The translations under genes were made by a program, and so were the position numbers. From Acidobacteriota bacterium (GTDB lineage: Bacteria > Acidobacteriota > Polarisedimenticolia > J045), in assembly GCA_003696075.1 (NCBI GenBank), contig RFHH01000047.1, positions 1 to 35,702 on the forward strand: a DNA stretch of 35,702 nucleotides, in the 5' to 3' direction. This document shows, piece by piece, positions 28,927 to 35,702 of the stretch; the first letter of the stretch is position 1; the number at the start of each line of letters is the position of its first letter. The notes below the pieces were generated by a model that did no database searches, was not told the origin of the DNA, and was given only the letters and a program-made list of their open reading frames with translations.

Positions 28927-31917
28927 TCACCAGTCTACCGGAATCCGGCCCACCTCACCGCGCCGGCTGCGGAACAGGACGTATCCGTGCCGGCGCCCGT
29001 ACGCCCACAGGGCGGCGGTCAGGAGGACGTCGCGCCGGCAGTAGCGCTCGATGAGATCGAACCGGCCCTGCTTGACCCACTCGAGCGACTGGAGCCCGTT
29101 CGCCGTTTTCTCGATGCCGAGGGTGGCGGCGGCGAGGTGCGCGAGGGAGAGCCGGAAGCCGAGCCGCGCGTGGATCGCCCGGAGGAGATCGAGCGTCGCG
29201 ACCCGGCTCAGGTCGGCCCTGGCGTAGGGGGCCAGCACGGCGAGGTCGAACCGCTCGATGTTGAAGCCGACGACGCGGTCGGCCCCCAGCAGCTCGTCCA
29301 CGAGAGCGTCGGCATCCGATTCGCGGTAGGAGCGGAACCTTCCCGTCCCTGCGTCCAGGCAGACGGCCAGGGCCAGCCCCATCCCCGCGATGTTCCCCCA
29401 GCCGCCGACCTCCTCCGCCCCGCGCAGCGTTTCGACGTCGAAGAAGATCCAGCGGCCCTCGCCGGGGCGGAGCAGCTCGGAGGGAGGCGGCAGATCGGGC
29501 GGCCAGCCGGCCTCTTCGAGCCCCGCCGGCGCCGGTGTGTCGCTCCGGGCATCGAAGAAACCGGGCGGCAGCGGGCCGCCGCCCCGAACGCCGGGATGCC
29601 GGGCGGAGCGATGGGAGGCGAGCGCCGCCTCCGCGGCCGCCTCCGCCGCGCGGCCGCCGGGACGGAGCCGCTCGGCCCCGAGGAGCAGATCCAGCACCCG
29701 AACCGCCCCCTCCTTGTCGAGCGGCTGGTTGCCGGACCCGCACTTGGGCGAATGGACGCAGGAGGGGCAGCCGTCCTCGCACGGGCAGCCGGAAACGAGC
29801 TCCCGCGTCCGGGCAACGAGCCGCTCCGCGCGGTCGTATCCGGTTGCCGCCAGGCCGATGCCTCCCGGCCACCCGTCATAGACGAAGACCGCGGGACCGC
29901 CGAGCTGAGGGTGCTGGGCGTAGGAAATGCCGCCGAGATCCCAGCGATCGCAGATGGCCTCGAGCGGGAAGAGGCCGATCAGCGCGTGTTCCGCCGCGTG
30001 CAGCGCGCCGGCGGGATGGTGCTCCGCCTGCACCAGGTGGACGACGGTTTCCCGTGGGAGTTCGAACCAGAATCCATGCGTCTCCAGCACGAGCGGCGGC
30101 GCCTCGAGAGGATGGCGCGAGATCTCCTCTTGCCCGAAGATGCGGCGCTTCGAGTAGCCTTCGACGAACGTCGTCACGCGCAGGCGTCCGCGCGCCAGCG
30201 TCGCGGGGCCGACCGACCTCGCCTCCTCCCGGGAGAGGATCTCGGTTTCCTTCCGCGCGTAGACCTGTGTGAAGTAGTCGACCTGCGCCGGTTCGAGCAG
30301 AACCCGCCGCTCCTCGCGTTCCAGCGCGAGAACCCGGTAGGACTGACCGCCGTGCAGGTAGATGGCGCCCGGATGCCCTTCGAACCAGACCCGCGCCTCG
30401 TCGAGAGTGCCGAGCCGGCGCCCGTCGGACGCGCGCACCAGCTCGTAGGCGATCCCGGCACTCCGGAGCGAGATGCTCCTCTGGGGTCGCCGCCGCAGCA
30501 CGAACCAGCGCTCGGCATCGTGCTGCCTCAGGACGCGTCCCTCCCTCTCGAGGCGCCGGAGCCGCTCCGGGCCGGCCTCTCCCTGGAGAAATCGCGCGTC
30601 GTCGAGATCGAGGGAGCGCTCGGCGGCTGCGGCCTCGAGGTGCGCCGCCGCGATCGATTCGTTTCCCGGATCGAGAACGACGCGCTCGAACTCGCCGGAG
30701 AAGAAGTGCTCCGGGTGGGAGACGACGTACTGGTCGAGGGCATCCGGCATCGCCACGAGGACGGCGAGAGATTCGCGGTCCGAGCGCCCGGCCCGGCCGA
30801 TCCGCTGCCAGGCCGTGGCCAGCGAACCCGGATAGCCGACGAGCACGCAGACGTCGAGACCGCCCACGTCGATCCCCGCCTCGAGCGCGGACGTGCTGAT
30901 GACGCCGTCGAGTTCCCCGGAGAAGAGCCTCCGCTCGATCTCGCGCCGCTCTTCCGGGAGGTACCCGGCCCGGTACGGCGACACTCGCCGCGCGAGTTCC
31001 GGCTCGCTCTCGGCCAGCCAGCGGTGCATCAGCTCGGTGATGCGCCGCGCCTTGGTGAAGGCGATTGTCTTGTGCCCCGCTTCCACAGCGCGGGCCACGA
31101 CGCGCGTGGCGACCGTGTAGGGGCTCGCCATCGTCGGCGAGAGAAACAGGACGTGACGGGCCGGCCGGGGGGCTCCCGAGTCGCGGATCACCTCGAACGG
31201 CTCTCCGGTGAGGGTCCGGATGAACTCCTCGGGAGCACCGATCGTCGCCGATCCGGCGATCAGCCGCACGCTCCCCCCCTCGTGCCGGACGAGGCGCATG
31301 AGGCGGCGGAGAACGTGATGCACGTGCGCCCCGAAGACCCCGCGGTAGACGTGCGCCTCGTCGATCGCGATCAGCCGGAGTCTCGCCAGCCAGCCCGACC
31401 AGCTCTCGTGGTAAGGAGCGAGGCCCAGGTGAACCATGTCGGGGTTCGTGATCAGAACGGCGGGTGGACGCCGCCGGATCCGGCGCCGCTCGCGGTCGGG
31501 GGTGTCACCGTCGTAGACCGCGGCCGCACGATCCGGCTCCAGCCCGAGAGGGACCAGGAAGGCACGCACGGCTTCGAGCTGGTCCCGGGCCAGCGCCTTG
31601 AGCGGATAGATGAACAGGGCCCGGGCCTCCGGATCCTTCTCCCGGGCCGCGAGGTAGGCGAGCAGGTAGGCCAGGGTCTTCCCGGAGGCCGTCGGCGTCG
31701 CCAGCAGCACGTTGCGGCCGCCCGCGGCGAGATCGAGCGCTTCCCGCTGGTGGCTGTACAGGCGCTCCACCCCGGCGCCGCGGAGGGCCGGTTCCGCGCC
31801 GGCGGGCAGCGGGCCGCCGGGATCCCACCGGGGCGGCCGCGCCGGGGAGAGGCCGCGGTAGACGACATGGCCTGCCAGCCTCGGGTCACGGCAGAGCCTG
31901 CTGACGAACCGCTCCAT
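28927..31917 (-). CDS. MrfA-MrfB fusion: DEAH-box helicase with DUF1998 zinc motif and DEDDy exonuclease
   Basis: A 996-residue two-part protein. The first part is a superfamily 2 helicase of the MrfA/YprA type: Walker A ATPTASGKT (73-81), DEAH (186-189), SATIGAPEEF, STSALEAGIDVGGLD, QRIGRAGRSDR, and the C-terminal DUF1998 cysteine cluster C711-C713-C717-C720-C726. The second part, from about residue 815, is a polymerase-B-like 3'-5' exonuclease fold with D827-x-E829, D891 and Y959-x3-D963, the DEDDy catalytic set, as in MrfB/YprB. In Bacillus subtilis mrfA and mrfB are separate genes acting together on mitomycin C damage. Here they are one chain joined by an Ala/Pro-rich linker (about 745-815). 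It follows the HDAC-family gene by 10 bp on the same strand. Confidence 0.92.
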   Translation of the reverse strand: MERFVSRLCRDPRLAGHVVYRGLSPARPPRWDPGGPLPAGAEPALRGAGVERLYSHQREALDLAAGGRNVLLATPTASGKTLAYLLAYLAAREKDPEARALFIYPLKALARDQLEAVRAFLVPLGLEPDRAAAVYDGDTPDRERRRIRRRPPAVLITNPDMVHLGLAPYHESWSGWLARLRLIAIDEAHVYRGVFGAHVHHVLRRLMRLVRHEGGSVRLIAGSATIGAPEEFIRTLTGEPFEVIRDSGAPRPARHVLFLSPTMASPYTVATRVVARAVEAGHKTIAFTKARRITELMHRWLAESEPELARRVSPYRAGYLPEERREIERRLFSGELDGVISTSALEAGIDVGGLDVCVLVGYPGSLATAWQRIGRAGRSDRESLAVLVAMPDALDQYVVSHPEHFFSGEFERVVLDPGNESIAAAHLEAAAAERSLDLDDARFLQGEAGPERLRRLEREGRVLRQHDAERWFVLRRRPQRSISLRSAGIAYELVRASDGRRLGTLDEARVWFEGHPGAIYLHGGQSYRVLALEREERRVLLEPAQVDYFTQVYARKETEILSREEARSVGPATLARGRLRVTTFVEGYSKRRIFGQEEISRHPLEAPPLVLETHGFWFELPRETVVHLVQAEHHPAGALHAAEHALIGLFPLEAICDRWDLGGISYAQHPQLGGPAVFVYDGWPGGIGLAATGYDRAERLVARTRELVSGCPCEDGCPSCVHSPKCGSGNQPLDKEGAVRVLDLLLGAERLRPGGRAAEAAAEAALASHRSARHPGVRGGGPLPPGFFDARSDTPAPAGLEEAGWPPDLPPPSELLRPGEGRWIFFDVETLRGAEEVGGWGNIAGMGLALAVCLDAGTGRFRSYRESDADALVDELLGADRVVGFNIERFDLAVLAPYARADLSRVATLDLLRAIHARLGFRLSLAHLAAATLGIEKTANGLQSLEWVKQGRFDLIERYCRRDVLLTAALWAYGRRHGYVLFRSRRGEVGRIPVDW

Positions 31918-31927
31918 TCCGGCGCTC

Positions 31928-33781
31928 TCAATCCTCCGCCGCGTTCGGGCGGATCACGAATCTCGCCGCTTCCCGGGCCGCGGCCCGTTTCCGCTCGTAC
32001 TCCTCGCCGCCGATCCGCTCCTTCAGCGCCGGGGAGACGGCAAGGACCATCGGGGCCGGCTCCCAGCGCACGGGCCTGCCGGTGGCCGCGTCGACGACTC
32101 GTCCCTCCTCGAGCAGGCGGTTCGCGACCGCGAGCGGCATGCCGGCGAGCCGCTGCCTCATCGCCTCGAAGCGCCCCTGGCGCTCGGGGTCGAGGAAGCG
32201 GAGGAGGCGGCTCGACTGGGCGGCCATGTGGTAGTGTGCCGGCACGAACAGCAGCCCGTCGAGTCCGAGCCTCTCACACGCGAGAACCAGGAGGGCGACC
32301 ACGTCGCGGAGAAGGCCGAGCCCGGGGTGCTGCTGGCCCGGGAGCGGCGGCCGATCCGGCGGAAAGACCGCGCGTGGATTCTGCAGGAGCAGCCACTCGA
32401 CCGCGAGGAGGCGGAACCCCGGCACGGCGTCGTCCCTCGAGCGCGCCCTGAGCTCCCCGAGGAGCTCCCGCCGGTCCGGATCGCCGTAGAGCCGGACCAC
32501 TTGTCCTGCCTCCCCCGAGAGATCGAACTCGAGCACGGGGTGAGCGAAGCCGAGCTGACGGATGCGCTCGAGCAGCCCGAGCCGCTCGAGCGCCACCTCG
32601 ACCCCGTGCGGGGAGTAGAAACCGAGGAAGCGGTCGGCTCCCGTGCGCAGCCCGAGGGCGGGGGCGATGTCCTCCGCCGTCAGAAGGAGCCCCTCCCCTC
32701 CCCGCGGGGCCGCGAGCAGCTCCTCGTCGAGCCGCTGCGCCGCCGCGCGGTACCGCCCGAGCACGAGCTCCTCGGTGGGCGGGGGCTCGTCGCGCCTCCC
32801 GCCGGACAGGATCCTGCCCAGCCACCGTGCGGTGGGCCGCCACGCGTCCGGGCCGTAACCGCCTCCGAGGAGGACGACGAGACCCGGCCGGCCCGCGGCT
32901 CTCCGAACGGCCTGGTAGACGGCCAAGTCGCGAGCCAGGAGCCCCTCCGGCGTGAGACGCCACGTGCCGCGGGGATCGGACGCCGCCCCGTCGACGCCGG
33001 CGACGTAGAAGACCAGGCGCGGCCGGAACCGGAGCAGGATCGCCGGAAGCTCGCGCCGGAGGGCGCCCAGCAGCTCGGCGTCGCCGACGTCGTGCCCCAG
33101 GGAGACGCTGGTCGACTCGACCGCCGCGGTCGGAGCCCAGTGGTCGGCGTGGATCGAGAAGGTGTGGACGGTGGCGTCCCCGGCAAACAGGAGGCGGGTG
33201 CCGTCACCGTCGTGCATGTCGAGATCGACGACCAGCACCCGGCCGTCGAACCCTTCGCGGCGAAGCGCCGCCACCGCGACACCGATGTCGTTCACGAGAC
33301 AGAATCCGCCGGCGCGGGCGCGGCGCGCGTGGTGAAGTCCGCCGCCGAGGTTGACCGCCAGCGGCCGCCGGCCGAGGGCGGCGCGGGCGGCCAGAACGGT
33401 TCCCCCCGCCATCGCGCGCTGCATCGCGACGATCCTGTCGAGCTGAGGGGGGTCCAACTCGAACCCGAACGCGTCGCGCGCGGTCTCGGGGCTTTCGAGG
33501 GCCGCGACGTAGGTCGGATCGTGAACCTCCTCCAGGTCGCGGACGCTCGCCGGCGGCGGTCGAACGACGCGGGAGGGCAACAGGCCGCGGGAATCGAGGA
33601 AGGCGAGGATCCGCTCCCCCCTGTGGCGGTCGACGTCGCTCGACGGCAACGCCTGGGAGTATTCCGGGCCGTGCACGAACAGCGCCCGGCGTCGCGCCAG
33701 CCAGCCGCCCAGAAAGAACGGGCGGCACGGCACCGGGGGAAGCGGAGGGCCGCGCCGTTCCGTTGAGCGCCTCCCGGTCAT
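31928..33781 (-). CDS. Histone-deacetylase-family (arginase/deacetylase fold) enzyme with C-terminal module
   Basis: The N-terminal domain (about 35-345 of 617) is a class I/II-type deacetylase. It has GGGLHHA with His150-His151, GFCLVNDIG, the zinc ligands D188-x-H190 in DLDMHDGDG, D264 in AGVDGAASD, and catalytic Tyr309 in LGGGYGPD. Substrates in bacteria are acetylated amines or polyamines and proteins; none can be chosen here. About 270 further residues (345-617) contain QQHPGLGLLRDVVALL, LDGLLFVPAHYHMAAQ and RGRVVDAATGRPVRW, a module I cannot name. I took the ATG at 33781; an ATG at 33850 would add 23 residues, but a -10-like GATAAT overlaps it. Confidence 0.88.
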   Translation of the reverse strand: MTGRRSTERRGPPLPPVPCRPFFLGGWLARRRALFVHGPEYSQALPSSDVDRHRGERILAFLDSRGLLPSRVVRPPPASVRDLEEVHDPTYVAALESPETARDAFGFELDPPQLDRIVAMQRAMAGGTVLAARAALGRRPLAVNLGGGLHHARRARAGGFCLVNDIGVAVAALRREGFDGRVLVVDLDMHDGDGTRLLFAGDATVHTFSIHADHWAPTAAVESTSVSLGHDVGDAELLGALRRELPAILLRFRPRLVFYVAGVDGAASDPRGTWRLTPEGLLARDLAVYQAVRRAAGRPGLVVLLGGGYGPDAWRPTARWLGRILSGGRRDEPPPTEELVLGRYRAAAQRLDEELLAAPRGGEGLLLTAEDIAPALGLRTGADRFLGFYSPHGVEVALERLGLLERIRQLGFAHPVLEFDLSGEAGQVVRLYGDPDRRELLGELRARSRDDAVPGFRLLAVEWLLLQNPRAVFPPDRPPLPGQQHPGLGLLRDVVALLVLACERLGLDGLLFVPAHYHMAAQSSRLLRFLDPERQGRFEAMRQRLAGMPLAVANRLLEEGRVVDAATGRPVRWEPAPMVLAVSPALKERIGGEEYERKRAAAREAARFVIRPNAAED

Positions 33782-33847
33782 CGCGCCCGCCGCGCTCCTC
33801 CGCCAACGGGGAAGCCCCGAACCGCGCGCTTCCCGATCCGGACGTGC

Positions 33848-33853
33848 CATTAT
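33848..33853 (-). promoter_or_regulatory. Candidate -10 box for the deacetylase-helicase unit
   Basis: GATAAT on the minus strand lies about 67 bp before the deacetylase ATG. No clear -35 is 17 bp upstream. If used, the earlier ATG at 33850 could not be in the message, which favours the start at 33781. Confidence 0.35.
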
Positions 33854-33898
33854 CGTCCGTGCCGGCGTGCCGCGGCGCTTGCCGGCCGGAGGGTCTCG

Positions 33899-34693
33899 TT
33901 GGTCGCCGCTTACCTCACCGGGGAGGAACGCGACCTGTTCGACGCGTGGCTCGCGGAAGCGGTCGCGCGCTGGCGCGAGCTCCTCACCTTCACCGAGATC
34001 CGGCGCGGGGTGCAGGCGCTGTCCGAACTCTACCGCGGAGGCGGGAGCGGCCCCGACCTGGCGGCCCGCGCCCTGGCGGGACGGGGGAAGCGCGCCGCGC
34101 TCGCCACCTACTGGTCCGCGCTGCATTACGTGACCGTTCACCACGTCCTGCTGGCGATCGGACCGAAGCGCCTGGGATCTCCCGCTCGGGTGATCGACGT
34201 CGGCTGCGGCACCGGCGCGACCGGGGCGTCCGCGGCCCGTGCGCTCGGCGCGGTGCGGGTTCTCGGTCTGGATCGCTCGCCGTGGGCGGCGGAGGAGGCG
34301 CGCCGCACCTACGCCGCGTTCCGGTTGGAGGGCCGGGTGCGCCGGACGACCCTCCCCGCCGGGATGCCGCGGGCCGGACCCGGCGTCCTCGTGGCGGTGG
34401 GATGGCTGGCAGCGGAGCTGGACGAGGCGGGGCGCCGGTCGCTCCTGGCGCGCCTCGACCGCTGCGTCCGCGCCGGGGGGCGGGTGCTCGTCTGCGAGCC
34501 GGCGGCGGCGCGGCGCGCCCCGTTCTGGCGAGAGTGGGCCAGCCGCCTCGCCGGCCTGGGGGTGCGGGAAACCTCGCTCCGCGTCAGCGTGGAGCGTCCG
34601 GACTTCGTGCGGGAGATGGACGGCGCCGCCCGGCTCGACCATCAGGTGCTCGGCGCGAGCGTGCTCTGGGGGCCGCCGGCGGATGCGGGGTGA
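33899..34693 (+). CDS. Class I SAM-dependent methyltransferase, Rsm22-like
   Basis: A 264-residue methyltransferase with motif I VIDVGCGTGATG (98-109), the acidic end of strand 2 in LGLDRSPWAAEEA, and a later GGRVLVCEPAAARR. The helical N-terminal region (LTFTEIRRGVQALSELYRG, then GKRAALATYWSALHY) resembles the region before the Rossmann fold in the small ribosomal subunit Rsm22 family, but I cannot prove that the substrate is ribosomal. The TTG start at 33899 has GGAGGG 5 nt upstream. It is divergent from the deacetylase, with 117 bp between the chosen starts. Confidence 0.78.
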   Translation: MVAAYLTGEERDLFDAWLAEAVARWRELLTFTEIRRGVQALSELYRGGGSGPDLAARALAGRGKRAALATYWSALHYVTVHHVLLAIGPKRLGSPARVIDVGCGTGATGASAARALGAVRVLGLDRSPWAAEEARRTYAAFRLEGRVRRTTLPAGMPRAGPGVLVAVGWLAAELDEAGRRSLLARLDRCVRAGGRVLVCEPAAARRAPFWREWASRLAGLGVRETSLRVSVERPDFVREMDGAARLDHQVLGASVLWGPPADAG

Positions 34694-34694
34694 C

Positions 34695-34746
34695 CGCGGC
34701 CGCTCGGACCGCCGCCCTCGAGCCGGGGCGGCGGTCCGGGGCCGCG
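34695..34746 (+). terminator. Long two-tier stem-loop after the methyltransferase
   Basis: The inner stem CGGACCGCCGCCC (34705-34717) with GGGCGGCGGTCCG (34726-34738) is 13 bp perfect with an 8-nt loop. An outer 7-bp stem CGCGGCC (34695-34701) with GGCCGCG (34740-34746) extends it. It begins right after the stop codon. No T-run follows, so it may be a Rho-aided or U-less terminator, or a 3' protector. Confidence 0.5.
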
Positions 34747-34811
34747 CGGAGGAGAGAGTCGGTCCGGCAGAGAGGGCGGAGCCCACTCGGGGCAGGTCCG
34801 CCTGTCCGCCA

Positions 34812-34841
34812 CCGGCCGGGTCGCGCCCCGCTCCCGGCCGG
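34812..34841. repeat. Inverted repeat (9-bp stem)
   Basis: CCGGCCGGG (34812-34820) and CCCGGCCGG (34833-34841) form a perfect stem with a 12-nt loop. Function unknown; no T-run. Confidence 0.4.
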
Positions 34842-34989
34842 GTTCACCGCGGGTGGTGCTCGTCGACCCGCTCGGGTCCCGTGTACCAGCCCGGGAGGGG
34901 TGGGCCAAGCGATTCCGAACATCTGGATCCGGGATCGTGGCGCGCGGCCTTCCACGTTTCTGGACCGCCGCCCAGTCCGCGGGCCCCGG

Positions 34990-34995
34990 TATGAT
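34990..34995 (+). promoter_or_regulatory. -10 box giving a possibly leaderless sensor transcript
   Basis: TATGAT ends 6 nt before the GTG start of the PAS sensor gene, the distance at which transcription would begin at the start codon itself. There is no Shine-Dalgarno sequence before that GTG. No convincing -35 is present. Confidence 0.45.
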
Positions 34996-35001
34996 GGCCG
35001 C

Positions 35002-35702
35002 GTGAGACGGAACGTTCTCGCGGCAGCCTCCTTCCTGCTGCTCGCGTTGTCGCTGGCCGGCATCGGGCGGGCCCTCTACTACTCGAGCGCCTGGCGCAGC
35101 GGCCTGGCCGCCGCGGCGCTGCTCGTGTTCGCGGTGGTGGTCCTCGCCGCTCTCCTGGCCAGGCAGCGGGAGCGGCTCGCCGACGCGCAGAAGGCGCTCG
35201 CCCGCTCGGAGATCCGGGCCCAGGCCCTCATCGAGGCGAGTCCGGACGGCGTGGTCCTCCTCAGCGGTACGCGGATGGTCTTCGCGAACCCCTCGTTCCG
35301 GCGCTTGCTGGCTCTGCCCCCCGACGAGGAGATCGCGGGCCGGGATCTGCTGGCGCTGGTGGCCCCGCCGGACCGGGAGAGGGTGGCGGCGTGGCTCGAG
35401 AAGCGCCAGCTCGGCGGGCAGGTGGGCGACGAGATCCAGTTCACCGGCCGGCGCGTGAGCGGCGCGGAGATCCCGCTCGAGGCCGCATCGGCCCTCCTCC
35501 CCGCCCGCAGCGGCCGGCAGTTGGCCCTTTTCGTGCGCGACCTCTCGGCGCGCAAGGCGCTCGAGACGCGGCTGGCCCATCTCGCGCGGCTCGAGGGCCT
35601 GGCCGACATCGCCGAGCGCCTGGTGCGCGACTTCGACGGCCTGTTCCAGCAGATCCGGAGGCTCGCTCGGAGCGCGGGCAAGCCGGGCGAGGCGAGGGGG
35701 GA
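35002..35702 (+). CDS. Membrane PAS-domain sensor protein, 3' end outside the window
   Basis: A partial gene, open at the window end, with 233 complete codons visible. Two transmembrane helices (about 5-22 and 33-54) are followed by a coiled-coil linker (RQRERLADAQKALARSE) and a PAS domain (about 72-190, IEASPDGVVLLSG, NPSFRRLL, LALVAPPDRERV, LALFVRDLS). After it comes a segment shaped like a histidine-kinase H-box helix, RLEGLADIAERLVRDF. There Arg209 stands where kinases of the VAHDFNNL type have the phosphorylated His. The start GTG at 35002 has no ribosome site. Whether an ATPase domain follows cannot be seen. Confidence 0.75.
   Translation, partial: MRRNVLAAASFLLLALSLAGIGRALYYSSAWRSGLAAAALLVFAVVVLAALLARQRERLADAQKALARSEIRAQALIEASPDGVVLLSGTRMVFANPSFRRLLALPPDEEIAGRDLLALVAPPDRERVAAWLEKRQLGGQVGDEIQFTGRRVSGAEIPLEAASALLPARSGRQLALFVRDLSARKALETRLAHLARLEGLADIAERLVRDFDGLFQQIRRLARSAGKPGEARG

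Larger units (their letters stand above)
34694..35001. other. Intergenic stretch of 308 bases, no gene seen
   Basis: Neither strand has a protein I can defend here. The stretch contains two strong stem-loops and, at its end, a -10-like box next to the sensor gene's start codon. Confidence 0.6.

Noticed and set aside
27289-32451. A 1720-codon open frame on the plus strand
   Set aside because: It runs opposite the DUF1684, YfcC-type and helicase genes. Its translation is Arg/Asp/Glu/Pro/His-rich and matches nothing; GC-rich coding DNA leaves antisense frames open.

Overview
This is a very GC-rich, gene-dense bacterial chromosome segment with core metabolism at both ends of the GC-rich scale and no sign of phage, transposon, integron or CRISPR material. 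Gene content (panBCD with folK and a deoxynucleoside kinase, glmU/glmS, tilS-ftsH-folP-cdaA-cdaR-glmM-pdxJ, a DUF1684 lipoprotein, an NSS transporter with a MetS-type small subunit, PAS sensor) fits a Gram-negative-like free-living bacterium of the Acidobacteriota / former Deltaproteobacteria type. That placement is inference from gene order and not proven. Starts are mixed ATG/GTG/TTG, usually with GGAGG-type ribosome sites.

Layout. 1-253: no recognisable protein, but a structured stretch ending in a plus-strand intrinsic terminator. 261-3777 (minus): folK, deoxynucleoside kinase, panB, panC, panD, i.e. pterin, nucleotide salvage and pantothenate. 3834-10496 (plus): TPR protein, glmU, glmS, small membrane protein, PcrA/UvrD helicase, then a strong terminator, possibly with its own small RNA. 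10613-12334 (minus): FKBP isomerase and a Na+/Ca2+ exchanger-type transporter. 12431-20759 (plus): a well formed promoter, a CAU-anticodon tRNA, tilS, ftsH, folP, cdaA, cdaR, glmM, pdxJ. 21030-23499 (plus): NSS-family symporter, a 40-residue MetS-like subunit and a membrane protein. 23489-24679 (minus): kbl. 24742-25689 (plus): exported protein with two CAP-like repeats. 25659-28890 (minus): membrane protein, a shikimate-kinase-like protein without its P-loop lysine, DUF1684 lipoprotein, YfcC-type carrier. 28927-33781 (minus): a helicase fused to a DEDDy exonuclease (MrfA and MrfB in one chain) and a histone-deacetylase-family enzyme with a C-terminal module I do not recognise. 33899-34693 (plus): methyltransferase. 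35002-end (plus): PAS sensor protein cut by the window edge.

How it fits together. glmS, glmM and glmU supply UDP-GlcNAc, and glmM lies beside the c-di-AMP synthase genes cdaA-cdaR, the classical arrangement linking cell-wall precursor supply and c-di-AMP. folK and folP are two consecutive folate enzymes, and panB uses a folate cofactor. The tRNA next to tilS may be the lysidine-modified isoleucine tRNA or elongator tRNA-Met. The most unusual part is 25659-33781, which holds a natural MrfA-MrfB fusion, an HDAC fusion and a degenerate shikimate kinase.
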